Shown here in pieces: positions 18,776 through 28,709 of a DNA stretch of 41,661 bases. This DNA is from a virus. How positions within the stretch are numbered: position 1 is the stretch's first letter; the number at the start of each line of letters is the position of its first letter. Where the stretch lies: the IMG/VR virus record IMGVR_UViG_3300042863_000513, positions 1-41,661 of that record. One strand, 5' to 3'. A model generated the notes under the pieces. The model did not search any database. It worked only from the letters and a program-made list of their open reading frames with translations, and was not told the DNA's origin. The position numbers and the translations under genes were made by a program.

Positions 18776-19965
18776 TGGCAGTAGCTTATAATCCTAAAAT
18801 AGTAACTAATGGTTTAGTTCTTTATTTAGATGCGGCTAATATAAAAAGTTACGGTGGAATTAACTATGTATCCTATAGTAACTATAATGCTATTACTTGG
18901 ACAAACTACTTTCCAACTAATGCAACATTGACAACAGGAATTGTGGCGCCAGATGGTACTGCAACCGCAGTTAGAATAACGTGTACATCTGGTGGCAACA
19001 GTCTATTAAGAGTTTTATTACCGTCATTTACACCCAATGGGACCAGTAACTGGACTGTGAGTTTTTATGTTAGAAAAGTATCAGGATCAATTGGTGTAAC
19101 TAACTTTGATCTAGCAGATGGAACTCCAAATGCAGATTATACTTCCAGTCTTATAACAGGAGAATGGGTTAGAGTACAATCTTCGGCTGTATCTACCGCT
19201 GTTGCAAAATCTTTTGTAGATTTATTAAGTGACGGTGCAAGAGATTATGTATTAGATTTTTGGGGACTACAAATTGAGCCAGGTTTTTCTGCCACTCAAT
19301 TGACAACAACCACTGGATCTGTTGCAACTGCCAATGTCAATCTTTGGAGAGATTTAACTTCCAATGGTTTGACTGGAACTTTTTCTAACAATCCATTATA
19401 TGATGGTTCAAATCAAGGAAACTTGTCATTTAACGGAACTAATGCCAGTGTAAACTTACCAAATTCTAGTTTATTACAATTTTTAAATAGATCCGCATAT
19501 AGCTTTGAAGTTTGGGTGTATCCAAGAACAGATACCAGCTCCAATTATCCTGGTTTCATCAACAGAGAATCTAATACTGGTACTGGTCGCGACGGATATA
19601 ATTTATATTATACCAAAGTCGGAGTTGCAGCCGGATCTAATTTAGTTGCAACTGAAAGATTTGGAACTGGTACACAAAACAGCGTTGGCACAACACTTAC
19701 TGATGCTGTTTTTTTCAATAACTGGCAATGTTACTGCACAACATACAATGGAACTACGTTGAGTTTTTATAGAAATGGAGTATTAATTGGTTCTATAGAA
19801 TCAACAGTTAACGTGACCAATACTACACAAGTAGTGACTATAGGACAACGTGGCGGAGTATATTCAGATTCTAAAATAGCCACTACAAAATTTTATAACA
19901 CGGCATTAACTGCTACTGAAGTTTCACAAAACTTTAATGCTCTTCGTGGAAGGTATGGAATATAA
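18775..19965 (+). CDS. LamG-type adhesin 1
   Basis: Predicted carbohydrate-binding tail adhesin, 396 residues. The N-terminus (PKIVTNGLVLYLDAANIKSY) is the standard opening of phage LamG/concanavalin-A-like proteins. Residues about 40-185 form a carbohydrate-binding-module-like beta sandwich (TNWTVSFYVRK-type strand, GEWVRVQSS, LDFWGLQIEPG). Residues about 190-390 form the LamG domain (LWRDLTSNGLTGTF, YSFEVWVYPR, WQCYCTTYNGTTLSFYRNG, TKFYNTALTATEV). It ends NFNALRGRYGI, a terminus shared with the next two genes. The ATG overlaps the giant fibre stop (TAATG), so translation is probably coupled and it is likely made with that fibre. Confidence 0.83.
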
Positions 19966-21269
19966 TGGGATTAAATCATTCTCCATCAGTAATAACAAAC
20001 AGTTTATTAGCCAACTACGATTTTGCTAATATAAAAAGTTTCAATCCTGCTCAGAACTTATTAAAATATTCAGATCAATTCGTTAATAGTCCATGGGCTA
20101 CAATTGGACCTAATGTAACAGTAACTCAAAATACCACATCAAATCCACTTGATTTTCAATTAAACGCCGATACATTAGCTACAAGTTCATATGTTTCTGG
20201 AGATAGTATATATCAAGATGTCAGTTTGTCGGGAACTGGAACTGTTACCTTGTCTGTTTTTGTCAAAGCAACCAGCACTCCACCAACAACCATTACTTTA
20301 GCTGCGTTTTTTCTTGGGAGCTCAACTCAACCTTTTAGTTTTAATTTTACTCCCAGTACAGGAGTGATTTCAAACGGGACTGCCACTGGTTATTCAGTAT
20401 CTTATGCAGATGGATGGTATAGAATCTATACTACCGTAACAGGAACAATTGCAGCAAATAGTGTATTAAGATGGCAGATATACTTAAATTCAACTGGATC
20501 AGTTTATCTATATGGATCACAACTAGAACTTAATTCGTCAATGAATGAATATACTGCAACAACAGCCACTACTACTGTTAGATCAACCAATATAATAGAT
20601 ACGATTGGCGGATATAACATGTCGGATAGTTATGGTAATAATGCTTATTATATTAATACTACAAATAGTTATATGCAGTTTACTCGTACTGCCGCTATAC
20701 CAAAAGATGGAGGAGGGTCTTTTGTTAGTACATCAGGTCCATTATCTGTTACTAACTTTTTGTATAATGATCATACTTGGGAAGTTTGGTTCAGAATAGA
20801 TGATAGAAATCCTGGAGGATACGGTGATGTAACTGAAGGTTCTAGTACGTTAGCACTTTATTCTGGATATCACGCTGGATTTATGTATACTGCTACTGTA
20901 ATGTCATATGTAATATGGAATGGATCAGCTGGTCCTACTTGTGCATCATGGACTCTAGGTGATACTGGGGCTCAAATAAATCAAGGATCTTGGTATCAAA
21001 TAGTAGTAACTAGATCAGGTAATGTATTTACGCCCTATATCAACGGATCTCCACTTGGATCAGGATCAACAACAGTAACCAGTGTCTCAGGAGTATTCAC
21101 TAGTAATCAACTTTGGTTGGGAAAAACTCAAAACGTTGCTCCCGGAGCTAGTTTTTATTTGTTATACTCTAAGAATTCAGTAGCCAATATGAAAATGTAT
21201 AACCGAACATTATCAGCTCCAGAAATTTCTCAGAATTTTAATGCATTAAGAGGGAGATTTGGAATATGA
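19965..21269 (+). CDS. LamG-type adhesin 2
   Basis: Paralogue of the preceding gene, 434 residues. It has the same opening (VITNSLLANYDFANIKSF), followed by a carbohydrate-binding-module-like domain at about residues 27-195 (NLLKYSDQF, VTLSVFVKA, YADGWYRIYTTV, YLYGSQLEL). A LamG domain follows (about 210-430: HTWEVWFRIDDR, GSWYQIVVTRSGNVFTPYING, MKMYNRTLSAPEISQNF), ending NALRGRFGI. The start codon overlaps the previous stop (TAATG). Loop sequences differ strongly from adhesin 1 while the frame strands and the C-terminus are kept, as expected for receptor-binding paralogues that have diverged. Confidence 0.83.
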   Translation: MGLNHSPSVITNSLLANYDFANIKSFNPAQNLLKYSDQFVNSPWATIGPNVTVTQNTTSNPLDFQLNADTLATSSYVSGDSIYQDVSLSGTGTVTLSVFVKATSTPPTTITLAAFFLGSSTQPFSFNFTPSTGVISNGTATGYSVSYADGWYRIYTTVTGTIAANSVLRWQIYLNSTGSVYLYGSQLELNSSMNEYTATTATTTVRSTNIIDTIGGYNMSDSYGNNAYYINTTNSYMQFTRTAAIPKDGGGSFVSTSGPLSVTNFLYNDHTWEVWFRIDDRNPGGYGDVTEGSSTLALYSGYHAGFMYTATVMSYVIWNGSAGPTCASWTLGDTGAQINQGSWYQIVVTRSGNVFTPYINGSPLGSGSTTVTSVSGVFTSNQLWLGKTQNVAPGASFYLLYSKNSVANMKMYNRTLSAPEISQNFNALRGRFGI

Positions 21270-21943
21270 GTGCGTATGATGGACCCTACATAATAACCAA
21301 TGGACTAAGTTTGTGTGTGGATGCTGCAAACATTAGAAGTTATCCAGGTACAGGTACAACTTGGACTGATCTGAGTGGTAATGGAAATAATTTAACTTTA
21401 ACTAATTCACCAACTTGGAACAGTTCTGGATATTTTTCAACAGGTTTAACTGGATACTTTACTGGTGATGGGAGTGCATCAATACCCACAGGAAATTCTC
21501 CTTATACTATGATTTGTTGGGTAAGAGTTACTGGATCTTGGACAGATGGTAAAGGTATTATGTCCATTGGTGGATTTGATACAAATAATCAATCAAATGC
21601 ATTAAGAACTTATACCAGTACTCTTGGATATTTGTCACATTATTGGTGGAATAATGATCTTGCAATTACAAATAATAATGCAGGATTGTCTGTGGGAACT
21701 TGGTTTATGGCAACAGCACAATTTGATGGGACCAATAGAAGAGTATGGGCAAATACTACTAATGTTGGTAGTGATACTCCAACTTCACATAATGTAACCT
21801 CAACTACAATTCAAGTTGCAAAAACATATTCAACAGAATATCTTCAGGGAGATATTGCAACTGCGCTAATATATAATAGAGGATTGAGTTTTACAGAGAT
21901 ACAAACAAACTTTACAGCCTTAAGATCACGTTATGGAATATGA
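21266..21943 (+). CDS. LamG-type adhesin 3 (single domain)
   Basis: Third paralogue, 225 residues, with only the LamG domain. It opens YIITNGLSLCVDAANIRSY, then TTWTDLSGNGNNLTLTN, the most canonical Laminin_G_3 start of the three. Further strands are YTMICWVRVTG, WFMATAQFDGTNRRVWANT and ATALIYNRGLSFTEI. It ends NFTALRSRYGI. It overlaps the preceding gene by an ATGA stop-start. The first of three tandem late-promoter octamers begins on its stop codon. Confidence 0.83.
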   Translation: MSAYDGPYIITNGLSLCVDAANIRSYPGTGTTWTDLSGNGNNLTLTNSPTWNSSGYFSTGLTGYFTGDGSASIPTGNSPYTMICWVRVTGSWTDGKGIMSIGGFDTNNQSNALRTYTSTLGYLSHYWWNNDLAITNNNAGLSVGTWFMATAQFDGTNRRVWANTTNVGSDTPTSHNVTSTTIQVAKTYSTEYLQGDIATALIYNRGLSFTEIQTNFTALRSRYGI

Positions 21944-21975
21944 TAAATACATATGATAAATACATATGATAAATA
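21942..21975 (+). promoter_or_regulatory. Three tandem late-promoter-like octamers
   Basis: GATAAATA occurs at 21942-21949, 21955-21962 and 21968-21975, as a 13-bp direct repeat (GATAAATACATAT). The first copy overlaps the TGA stop of the previous gene. A TTAGGATAAAGA leader follows, before the ATG at 21993. Confidence 0.65.
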
Positions 21976-21992
21976 ATGCATTAGGATAAAGA

Positions 21993-22670
21993 ATGGCAAA
22001 TTCAGACAAAAATATAGTAATTACTCCAAACATAGGACAAACTACTGATCCAACTATTGTGTTTAGTGGGGCTAATTCTACACTTGCTGCTCAAAATATT
22101 ACACTTACAACTCTTCCAGATAGTAATGGAACGTTAAGTTTTAGTGGAACAGCAGGTCAGTTATTGTCAATAACAAATAGTTTAACTGGTACTATATTTT
22201 CAGTCAATGATGTATCTGGTATACCTATCATTGAAGTATTTGCCAATAGCACTATTAGAATGACACAATATGGCGGTAATGTAGAAATTTATGGTAATTT
22301 GATTACGCCTAATCTGAATGTAGTTCTTAATGATATATCAAATCAATTTGACAATGTAACTTCAGTGTTTTCGTTGAAAAATAATCAATCTAATGTAACA
22401 AATATTGTAAATAGTAAAGATGTAAGTGTCACAGTAGGTGGGCAAACTTTGGCACCATATGTAACACAATTAACTTGGCCTTGGTTTGTAGACTATGATA
22501 GTTGGAGAGGATTTAGAATTAAAAGTGATTCAGTTAGTAGTAATGTTATCATTTATAATTCGCCAGCAATTGGCGATCAATCATCTATAATTATTACTGA
22601 TAATTCGTCAACAATTCAAACACGCAGGTACCCGTTTGCCCCAGAAACAATCGCACTAGGAGATGAATAA
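21993..22670 (+). CDS. Virion fibre-shaft-like structural protein
   Basis: 225 residues. The middle part (LLSITNSLTGTIFSVNDVSG, IPIIEVFANSTIRM) is a motif often found in shafts of phage tail fibres, here without a collagen stalk. The C-terminal part (VTQLTWPWFVDYDSWRGFRI) looks like a separate small domain. It opens with MANSDKNIVITPNIG and is rich in Asn, Ser, Thr and Val. The exact family is not known to me. A virion role is inferred from the motif, the promoter array and the flanking fibre genes. Confidence 0.72.
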   Translation: MANSDKNIVITPNIGQTTDPTIVFSGANSTLAAQNITLTTLPDSNGTLSFSGTAGQLLSITNSLTGTIFSVNDVSGIPIIEVFANSTIRMTQYGGNVEIYGNLITPNLNVVLNDISNQFDNVTSVFSLKNNQSNVTNIVNSKDVSVTVGGQTLAPYVTQLTWPWFVDYDSWRGFRIKSDSVSSNVIIYNSPAIGDQSSIIITDNSSTIQTRRYPFAPETIALGDE

Positions 22671-22672
22671 AA

Positions 22673-25552
22673 ATGGCAAAGAACGTTATAATTGAAAGAT
22701 ATACTTTTACCCCAGGAACTCGTACAGTACAAGTTATCGGTAAAAATATTCGTAGAGAACAACTATTGTTGATCACTAATACCACTACCGATACAGTGAT
22801 CTATAATTTTTCGGACCCAAGTCTAGGTGCTAGTAGTTATGTTAACGCGGTGGATTCAACCACTGGTTTAGAAACTACCACCATTGTGTTGGCGTATAAC
22901 ACCACGGCTATGAACAGTACTGATAAAATTTCTGTCATGGTTGAAGAAAGTTACTACGAAGTTAAACCCAACGAAACTCTTAGAGATCCTGTAGACAAGT
23001 TACGAGTCAGTACACCTCAAGCCTTGATTGATACCGACTTTGAATATGGTATTCAACCAACTAAATGGGAAAGTCAAACTCTTGTAAACAATCGTCCATC
23101 ATCATTCTATGATTCCAGTCAGGGTATCAGCAACGTGGCCAGCGTACCCACATATCGTGGCGCTTCAGGTTCTTATACCATGACCAACGTGACTGCCAGT
23201 ACCACCACAGTCACAGTGACTATCAATAACACCACTGGTATTACTGTAGGCAGACCCATATTCATACAAGGTACGCTAGATACTGCTAATGCTGACGGAT
23301 ATTGGATAGTAGAAAGTGTAACAACCAACACTAGCTTTACCTATAGCGCAGTCACAAGTCCGGCCGCAGCTTTGTTTGATGCTACTAAAACTTATTTGTT
23401 TATTGCAGACTTTTTCACAGGTGCTGCTATTCCTGCTGCTACTAATTCTATTGTGTTGAATGGTACTATAGGCACAGTAACCACCACCAATCCACATGGA
23501 CTACGAGTAGGCAGTGGTATTTTCATAATAGGTACTACAGGTGCTACTGGTAGACTAAACTCCAGTTGGACTGTGGCCACCACACCCACTGCAAACACAT
23601 TTACTTTTGCTTGTACAGCTACCGGAACAATTACAGCAGTGCTCAACGCTTCACTTTATACTAGAACTCTGGGTTATATAGAACACAGACCTTTTGATGG
23701 AGGAGTACAAAGTAGTAATCAACTTCCATATCACGGCGGTCAAGTTATACGTCAGTCACGCCGACAGTTTCGCTATCAGTCTGGTAAAGCCATACAGTTC
23801 AGTACTGGAACTATTCTGAAACCAAATCTGACAATAAACAACATAACCAGTTCTGGCGCTACAGTAACAGTAACCACTCGTCTGAGTCATGGTCTAGGAG
23901 TTGGTGCTACAGTGATTATCACTGGAGCCGATCAAACTGCTTACAATGGAACATTTACTGTAACTGCGGTTACAAATTTTTATGTTTTTACATTTACAGC
24001 GTTAAGTACTCCGTCAGCAACACCTGCCACTGGTAACAATATTACTGTGGCTCCAAATTCTTGGTATGGAGGTCCAATTCGTGTAGGCATGTTTGACAGT
24101 CAGAATGGAGCATTTTTTGAATTTGATGGACAAACTCTGTGGGTAGTACGACGCAGTAGTACTCTGCAAACATCTGGAACATCATCAGTGACTCAAGACA
24201 GTCCCACTGTTACAGGCACTTCAACTAAGTTTTCTAGTGAATTTAAGCCAGGCGATTTTATTGTAATACGTGGACAAAGCTACATTATACAACATATAGC
24301 ATCAGATACCAGTATGACTATTTACCCAGAATATCGTGGTGCTACAGCTATTAACTGTGTAATCAGTAGAACGGTAGACACACGTTTTGCACAGACCAAC
24401 TGGAACATTGATCGCTGTGATGGAACAGGGGCCAGTCTTTACAACATTAACTTGGCTCGTATTCAGATGCTTTACATGGATTACAGCTGGTATGGTGCTG
24501 GTTCTGTGAGATTTGGATTTAAAAATAATCGTGGCGAAGTGATTTACTGTCATCGTATAATCAACAATAACCTCAACACAGAAGCCTATTTCCGGTCGGG
24601 TAACTTGCCGGCCAGATACGAAACCAGTAGTTTGCCTTATTACACATATTTGACAGCAACCTTGACATCTGGTATTACGGCAAGCATGAGTGTGGCTGAT
24701 ACTACATTTTTTGCACCATCGGGAGTGTTGGCAGTCATTGCATCAGCCACAACTGGTGCTATAGAGTACATATCCTATACTGGTAAAACAGCAACTACAT
24801 TTACTGGTCTAACGAGAAATGTCATCAATCTAACTGGTCCTGGTGGTCTTACTGGTGGGGGTGGAACAGGAGTTGCCACTACATTTACATTCAGTGCAAC
24901 AGCGCCTGTCAAAGTAGAACAATACAGTCCGCAAGTTGCGCCTGCGATCAATCACTGGGGTAGTTCAGTAATTATGGATGGTGGGTTTGACGATGACAAG
25001 CAATTTGAATTCGTGGCAGGTATGCGAAATGCCATTACCAACATTGGCGCAGGTGTCACACAACCACTAATCAGTCTACGTGTATCGCCTAGCGTAGACT
25101 CTGGTCTTGTTGGTACCATGGGCATACGCGAACTTCAAAATCGTATGCAGTTGGTGTTAAAACAATGCGGGGTTTATAGTACAGGTGCTAGTGTGTCGTT
25201 GTTGATTACGGGTCGTCTTAATGGTCGTCTTAGTGCTGGAACATTTCAAAACTTAGGTGGATCTAGTTTGAGTCAGATTGCATTTCATGCTAGTGGACAG
25301 ACTATATCAGGTGGCGAAGACATTTTTGGATTCTTTACCAATACTCCGGGTGTAACTACTACAGCTTTGGATGGAGTTAGAGACTTGGGAACTAGTATTC
25401 TAGGCGGTGGTCTAAACAACAACGTGCCCACAGCCGACCAGGGTAAGTATCCAGATGGACCAGATGTGTTGACATTGTGTGCTACTAATATTACAGCAGT
25501 TGCAACTAACTCAGTCAATGCTCGTTTAGGTTGGACAGAAAGTCAGGCTTAA
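22673..25552 (+). CDS. Large virion structural protein, T4-like aquatic phage type
   Basis: 959 residues. It contains the segment DPVDKLRVSTPQALIDTDFE and GIQPTKWESQTLVNNRPSSF, which I recognise as a conserved signature of a large virion protein in T4-like cyanophages and related phages. Residues about 180-450 hold repeated beta modules (TVTTTNPHGLRVGSGIFI; VTTRLSHGLGVGATVII). The C-terminal 200 residues include ISLRVSPSVDSGLVGTMGIR and ELQNRMQLVLKQCGVY, also typical of the family. The start is 3 bases after the previous stop. Codon use is more GC-rich (CC-ending codons) than in the fibre genes on either side, similar to the capsid gene, which suggests a conserved core gene. It is probably tail or baseplate associated. 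Confidence 0.75.
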   Translation: MAKNVIIERYTFTPGTRTVQVIGKNIRREQLLLITNTTTDTVIYNFSDPSLGASSYVNAVDSTTGLETTTIVLAYNTTAMNSTDKISVMVEESYYEVKPNETLRDPVDKLRVSTPQALIDTDFEYGIQPTKWESQTLVNNRPSSFYDSSQGISNVASVPTYRGASGSYTMTNVTASTTTVTVTINNTTGITVGRPIFIQGTLDTANADGYWIVESVTTNTSFTYSAVTSPAAALFDATKTYLFIADFFTGAAIPAATNSIVLNGTIGTVTTTNPHGLRVGSGIFIIGTTGATGRLNSSWTVATTPTANTFTFACTATGTITAVLNASLYTRTLGYIEHRPFDGGVQSSNQLPYHGGQVIRQSRRQFRYQSGKAIQFSTGTILKPNLTINNITSSGATVTVTTRLSHGLGVGATVIITGADQTAYNGTFTVTAVTNFYVFTFTALSTPSATPATGNNITVAPNSWYGGPIRVGMFDSQNGAFFEFDGQTLWVVRRSSTLQTSGTSSVTQDSPTVTGTSTKFSSEFKPGDFIVIRGQSYIIQHIASDTSMTIYPEYRGATAINCVISRTVDTRFAQTNWNIDRCDGTGASLYNINLARIQMLYMDYSWYGAGSVRFGFKNNRGEVIYCHRIINNNLNTEAYFRSGNLPARYETSSLPYYTYLTATLTSGITASMSVADTTFFAPSGVLAVIASATTGAIEYISYTGKTATTFTGLTRNVINLTGPGGLTGGGGTGVATTFTFSATAPVKVEQYSPQVAPAINHWGSSVIMDGGFDDDKQFEFVAGMRNAITNIGAGVTQPLISLRVSPSVDSGLVGTMGIRELQNRMQLVLKQCGVYSTGASVSLLITGRLNGRLSAGTFQNLGGSSLSQIAFHASGQTISGGEDIFGFFTNTPGVTTTALDGVRDLGTSILGGGLNNNVPTADQGKYPDGPDVLTLCATNITAVATNSVNARLGWTESQA

Positions 25553-25564
25553 GGATACAGAACA

Positions 25565-26164
25565 ATGAGCAGCAGACCGTATATTGTAAATCGTACTGCA
25601 AACACCCAGCCTGTTAGTCAACAGCTGGGTGATGAATGGTTTGATGCCAGTACAAATACATTGTACAAGCAAGTGGCTGTGGGCGGCACCACTGTGACTT
25701 CATCACAAGTTTTGATGAATATTAACAATGTGGTCCAGACCACTGGAGAGATTCGTTCTACTAATAATATAATTGCTTTTTACTCTTCAGATCGTAAATT
25801 TAAAGAGAACATTCAAGATATTCCCGATGCTCTTAATAAAGTATCAGCGATTGGTGGTAAAACATTTGACTGGACTGATGATTATGTTGCACAACGCGGA
25901 GGTGAGGACGGTTATTTTGTTCAAAAGTCAGACTTTGGTGTTATAGCACAAGATGTACAGTCAGTGTTTCCACAAGCCGTTCGTACTCGTGAAGATGGTA
26001 CATTAGCAGTTGATTATGAAAAATTAGTAGCATTGTCATTTGCATCAATTGTTGAACTCAAGACAGAAATTGATGAACTTAAGAGTAAAAATGTTAAAAG
26101 TACTACTATGATTGGTTTAATAATGAATTTATTAAAGAATTTGAAGTGCAAATTTCTGAAATAA
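25565..26164 (+). CDS. Short fibre protein with S74 autochaperone
   Basis: 199 residues. The N-terminus includes LGDEWFDASTNTLYK, a fibre-tip motif. From residue 74 it is a peptidase S74 chaperone domain: YSSDRKFKENI places Ser75, Asp76 and Lys80 at the expected dyad spacing, followed by SDFGVIAQDVQSVFPQAV and TLAVDYEKLVALSFASI. A C-terminal helix (IVELKTEIDELKSKNV) is a coiled-coil trimer element. With only about 75 residues ahead of the cleavage site it is either a very short fibre tip or a chaperone acting in trans on neighbouring fibres. An AAGGATAC ribosome-binding region precedes the ATG. Confidence 0.85.
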   Translation: MSSRPYIVNRTANTQPVSQQLGDEWFDASTNTLYKQVAVGGTTVTSSQVLMNINNVVQTTGEIRSTNNIIAFYSSDRKFKENIQDIPDALNKVSAIGGKTFDWTDDYVAQRGGEDGYFVQKSDFGVIAQDVQSVFPQAVRTREDGTLAVDYEKLVALSFASIVELKTEIDELKSKNVKSTTMIGLIMNLLKNLKCKFLK

Positions 26165-26191
26165 ATTCTAATTAGATAAGGATACAGAAGC

Positions 26192-28384
26192 GTGACATTA
26201 CCAACTACTGGTGCATTATCATTAAATGATATACAAACTGAATTTGGTGGAACTAACCCAATCAGTTTAAGCGAATACTATGCCGGAGGAGGTTTAGTAG
26301 CTACTGGCATATCTGGAACTAATGGCGCAGTACCAAGCTCTGGCGCAATTAGTATCTCTAATTTTTATGGTACTAATGCCGGTATTCTTGGGCAAACTTT
26401 TGCAAATCTAACTAATTTTTCAACAAACTTCACAGTATCAGATGTTACATCAAATATTAATAATACGGCTTGGAATGGATCTATATTTTTAGCTTTGAGT
26501 TTTTCAGCACCAAATTGGACTATTCGTTCATCATCGGATGGAGTTAATTGGAATACGGTTTCAAGTAATCTAAATGAATTACCTAATATTAACAGTTTAC
26601 TCGCCCGCACCTTGCAACAACGACTTTACTTTGCTAATGGTAGATGGGTTATTACATCACCTTTAACACCATTATATTTCTATTCTTCAAATAATGGTGT
26701 AACATGGACCTCAGGCACTTTGGCAGCAGTATTTGGCGCGTTCGGACCAAACAATATACAGATGGCATATTCTTCTAGCTTAACCCGTTGGTGTGTTGTT
26801 GCATATGGCGGCGCTGCAGCGTATTCCACTGATGGTATTACGTGGACAAGTTCATCAGCGTCATATGCTGCACAAGTTGCTTTAGCTCCAAATAATGGTG
26901 GAACTAAGATTGGCGGTTGGGGATGTGTTTGGAATGGAAGTCGTTTTATAAGCTTTGGCTACTCTTCAAACGGTTCTGGTAGTTTTTATCAAATGATAGC
27001 AATTACATCTGATGACGGTATTACTTGGGCGTATAGGTCTGGATGTGCTACTGCTTATGGAACAGCCGACTTTGGGACCCCAAGTGGTCCAGCTTCAATA
27101 ACATATGACAATATAACCTTTTGCAGAACACCTGGATACCCAACTGTTTACACATCTGATGGAATCAATTATACAAAAATGTCTACTAGTGCTATTGGGG
27201 GACAGTTTGATATATTAAAATTGGGATCAACTTACGTAGCTGTTTCGCAACAGCGAATTGCAACATCAACAGATTTAGTTAATTGGACAACCAGAGTAAC
27301 TTTTTCTACTACTCAGTCACCAGCACAACTTTCTAGATCATCAAGTCAGATATCATATACTGGTTCTATCGGACTATACTATAGATCAACAGATGGGACC
27401 ACATTTCCAATTGGGTCACTTGGAAATTTAGCCATGACCGTATCTGGTATTATAAGAAATTCATCGACGGGATTGACAGTTGTTGTTGGAAATAATGGTA
27501 CTTGTGCCACATCAACAAACAATGGAAGTACATGGACTTCACAACCTGGTTTAGCAGCAATTGCTGTAACCAACACCACTTCTTTGGCAAGTCTTAAATC
27601 TATTAATTATAATGGAATAAATTATGTTGCAACTGGTCTGGAGGGATCAGGCGAAACTTGTTTTGCTTGTTATTCTCCTGATGGAATTACATGGACTCGT
27701 TCAAACAGTTTTACTTCCGTTACCAGTTTCCTCTCGTCATCTACTACTAATTTGGTGTGGAATGGAACAACATTTTTAGTTGGCGAATCGCGCGGCTCCA
27801 GCCCTAGAGTCGTTCGTTCAACCAATGGTATTACTTGGACATTCTCATCTCCTGGATTTCCTAGTTTCCAAGCAAACTTTGCCAACGGGCATGCATTAGC
27901 ATGGAGTCCCACATTAGGCTTATTTATTCTTACTAATGGACTAAGTTCATCTAGCAGAGCGTTAAGTACATCACCTGATGGTATTACTTGGACAAATCGG
28001 TCTACTGCATTCAACGCAGCCTACTCATCGTCAACAATGACCCCGAACTCTATTGCTGTAAGCACGAACAGTTCTCTGATAGTGGTAGTCGGTTCCGAAG
28101 GTAGTTGTGTTTCGTCAATTGATGGAATTTCTTGGACAGCGCGGCCTGGTCTTGCAGCGGTAACTACACAAAACATAACCACAATTGGTTGGACTGGATC
28201 TTTTTTTATTGCTAGCGGATTACTTGGCACGTGCGCTACATCAACAGACGCAGTTACATGGGTTTTAAGACCTAACTTCACTACAGCTTTTGGATCATCT
28301 CAATATCCTATATATTCATATTACAACGGATTTCAATTTTTTATTTTGGGATCTGGTGCAAATATTGTTAGATCACCCTCTTGA
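26192..28384 (+). CDS. Asp-box beta-propeller tail fibre
   Basis: 730 residues from a GTG start with a good AAGGATACAG leader. Residues 1-70 carry a widespread phage-fibre N-terminal motif in two copies (LPTTGALSLNDIQTEFGG, PISLSEYYAGG; VPSSGAISISNFYG). The rest is built from about 11 Asp-box/BNR-like units of the form S-x-D/N-G-x-T-W ([49 protein letters not shown]) with VVGNNGTC/VVGSEGSC turns. This predicts one or two beta-propellers. No sialidase catalytic arrangement is evident, so binding is more likely than hydrolysis. It shares the Asp-box theme with the fibre at 4380-7883. No chaperone domain is present at its C-terminus. Confidence 0.82.
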   Translation: MTLPTTGALSLNDIQTEFGGTNPISLSEYYAGGGLVATGISGTNGAVPSSGAISISNFYGTNAGILGQTFANLTNFSTNFTVSDVTSNINNTAWNGSIFLALSFSAPNWTIRSSSDGVNWNTVSSNLNELPNINSLLARTLQQRLYFANGRWVITSPLTPLYFYSSNNGVTWTSGTLAAVFGAFGPNNIQMAYSSSLTRWCVVAYGGAAAYSTDGITWTSSSASYAAQVALAPNNGGTKIGGWGCVWNGSRFISFGYSSNGSGSFYQMIAITSDDGITWAYRSGCATAYGTADFGTPSGPASITYDNITFCRTPGYPTVYTSDGINYTKMSTSAIGGQFDILKLGSTYVAVSQQRIATSTDLVNWTTRVTFSTTQSPAQLSRSSSQISYTGSIGLYYRSTDGTTFPIGSLGNLAMTVSGIIRNSSTGLTVVVGNNGTCATSTNNGSTWTSQPGLAAIAVTNTTSLASLKSINYNGINYVATGLEGSGETCFACYSPDGITWTRSNSFTSVTSFLSSSTTNLVWNGTTFLVGESRGSSPRVVRSTNGITWTFSSPGFPSFQANFANGHALAWSPTLGLFILTNGLSSSSRALSTSPDGITWTNRSTAFNAAYSSSTMTPNSIAVSTNSSLIVVVGSEGSCVSSIDGISWTARPGLAAVTTQNITTIGWTGSFFIASGLLGTCATSTDAVTWVLRPNFTTAFGSSQYPIYSYYNGFQFFILGSGANIVRSPS

Positions 28385-28397
28385 AAAGGAAATTAAA

Positions 28398-28637
28398 ATG
28401 AAAATTAAACAAATACATTCAATGTTTTGGGCCAACCCTGAACATACTGCAGTTGGATTGAATGCAGATACAGATGAAGAAAATAATCTGATTATTGGAA
28501 CTCCATATGATGGAACCTCAATTATTTGGGAAGCAGTACAAGCGTATCCAGTAGATCAAATTTTTGAACATACAGAACTGTGGAAATTGAATGGAATTTT
28601 GGATACTGATGAACCTATAAATCCGCCCGCCTCATAG
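28398..28637 (+). CDS. Small hypothetical protein (79 aa)
   Basis: Function not recognised. The frame is open further upstream to 28290, but the ATG at 28398 has an AAAAGGAAATT Shine-Dalgarno sequence directly before it and avoids overlap with the fibre gene. The protein (MKIKQIHSMFWANPEHTAVG...) has several Trp residues and is acidic, without a membrane segment. Its position 13 bases after a fibre gene suggests a tail-fibre accessory or assembly role, but this is only context. Confidence 0.7.
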   Translation: MKIKQIHSMFWANPEHTAVGLNADTDEENNLIIGTPYDGTSIIWEAVQAYPVDQIFEHTELWKLNGILDTDEPINPPAS

Positions 28638-28650
28638 CGTCACATATTTT

Positions 28651-28658
28651 TATAAATC
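28651..28658 (+). promoter_or_regulatory. Possible late promoter for the glycan island
   Basis: TATAAATC in the 72-base gap before the island, one base from the T4 late consensus. The gap is very AT-rich, so a chance match is possible. No sigma70 pair with good spacing was seen there. Confidence 0.35.
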
Positions 28659-28709
28659 AATCATCTAAATTTTAATTTTCTGTCACTAAGTTTCATATTA
28701 AATATATGT

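Noticed and set aside
28290-28397. N-terminal extension of the 79-residue protein.
   Set aside because: It would overlap the propeller fibre by about 95 bases, and the ATG at 28398 has a good Shine-Dalgarno sequence.
28638-28709. tRNA or small RNA in the gap before the island.
   Set aside because: 72 very AT-rich bases with no cloverleaf, stable stem or terminator.
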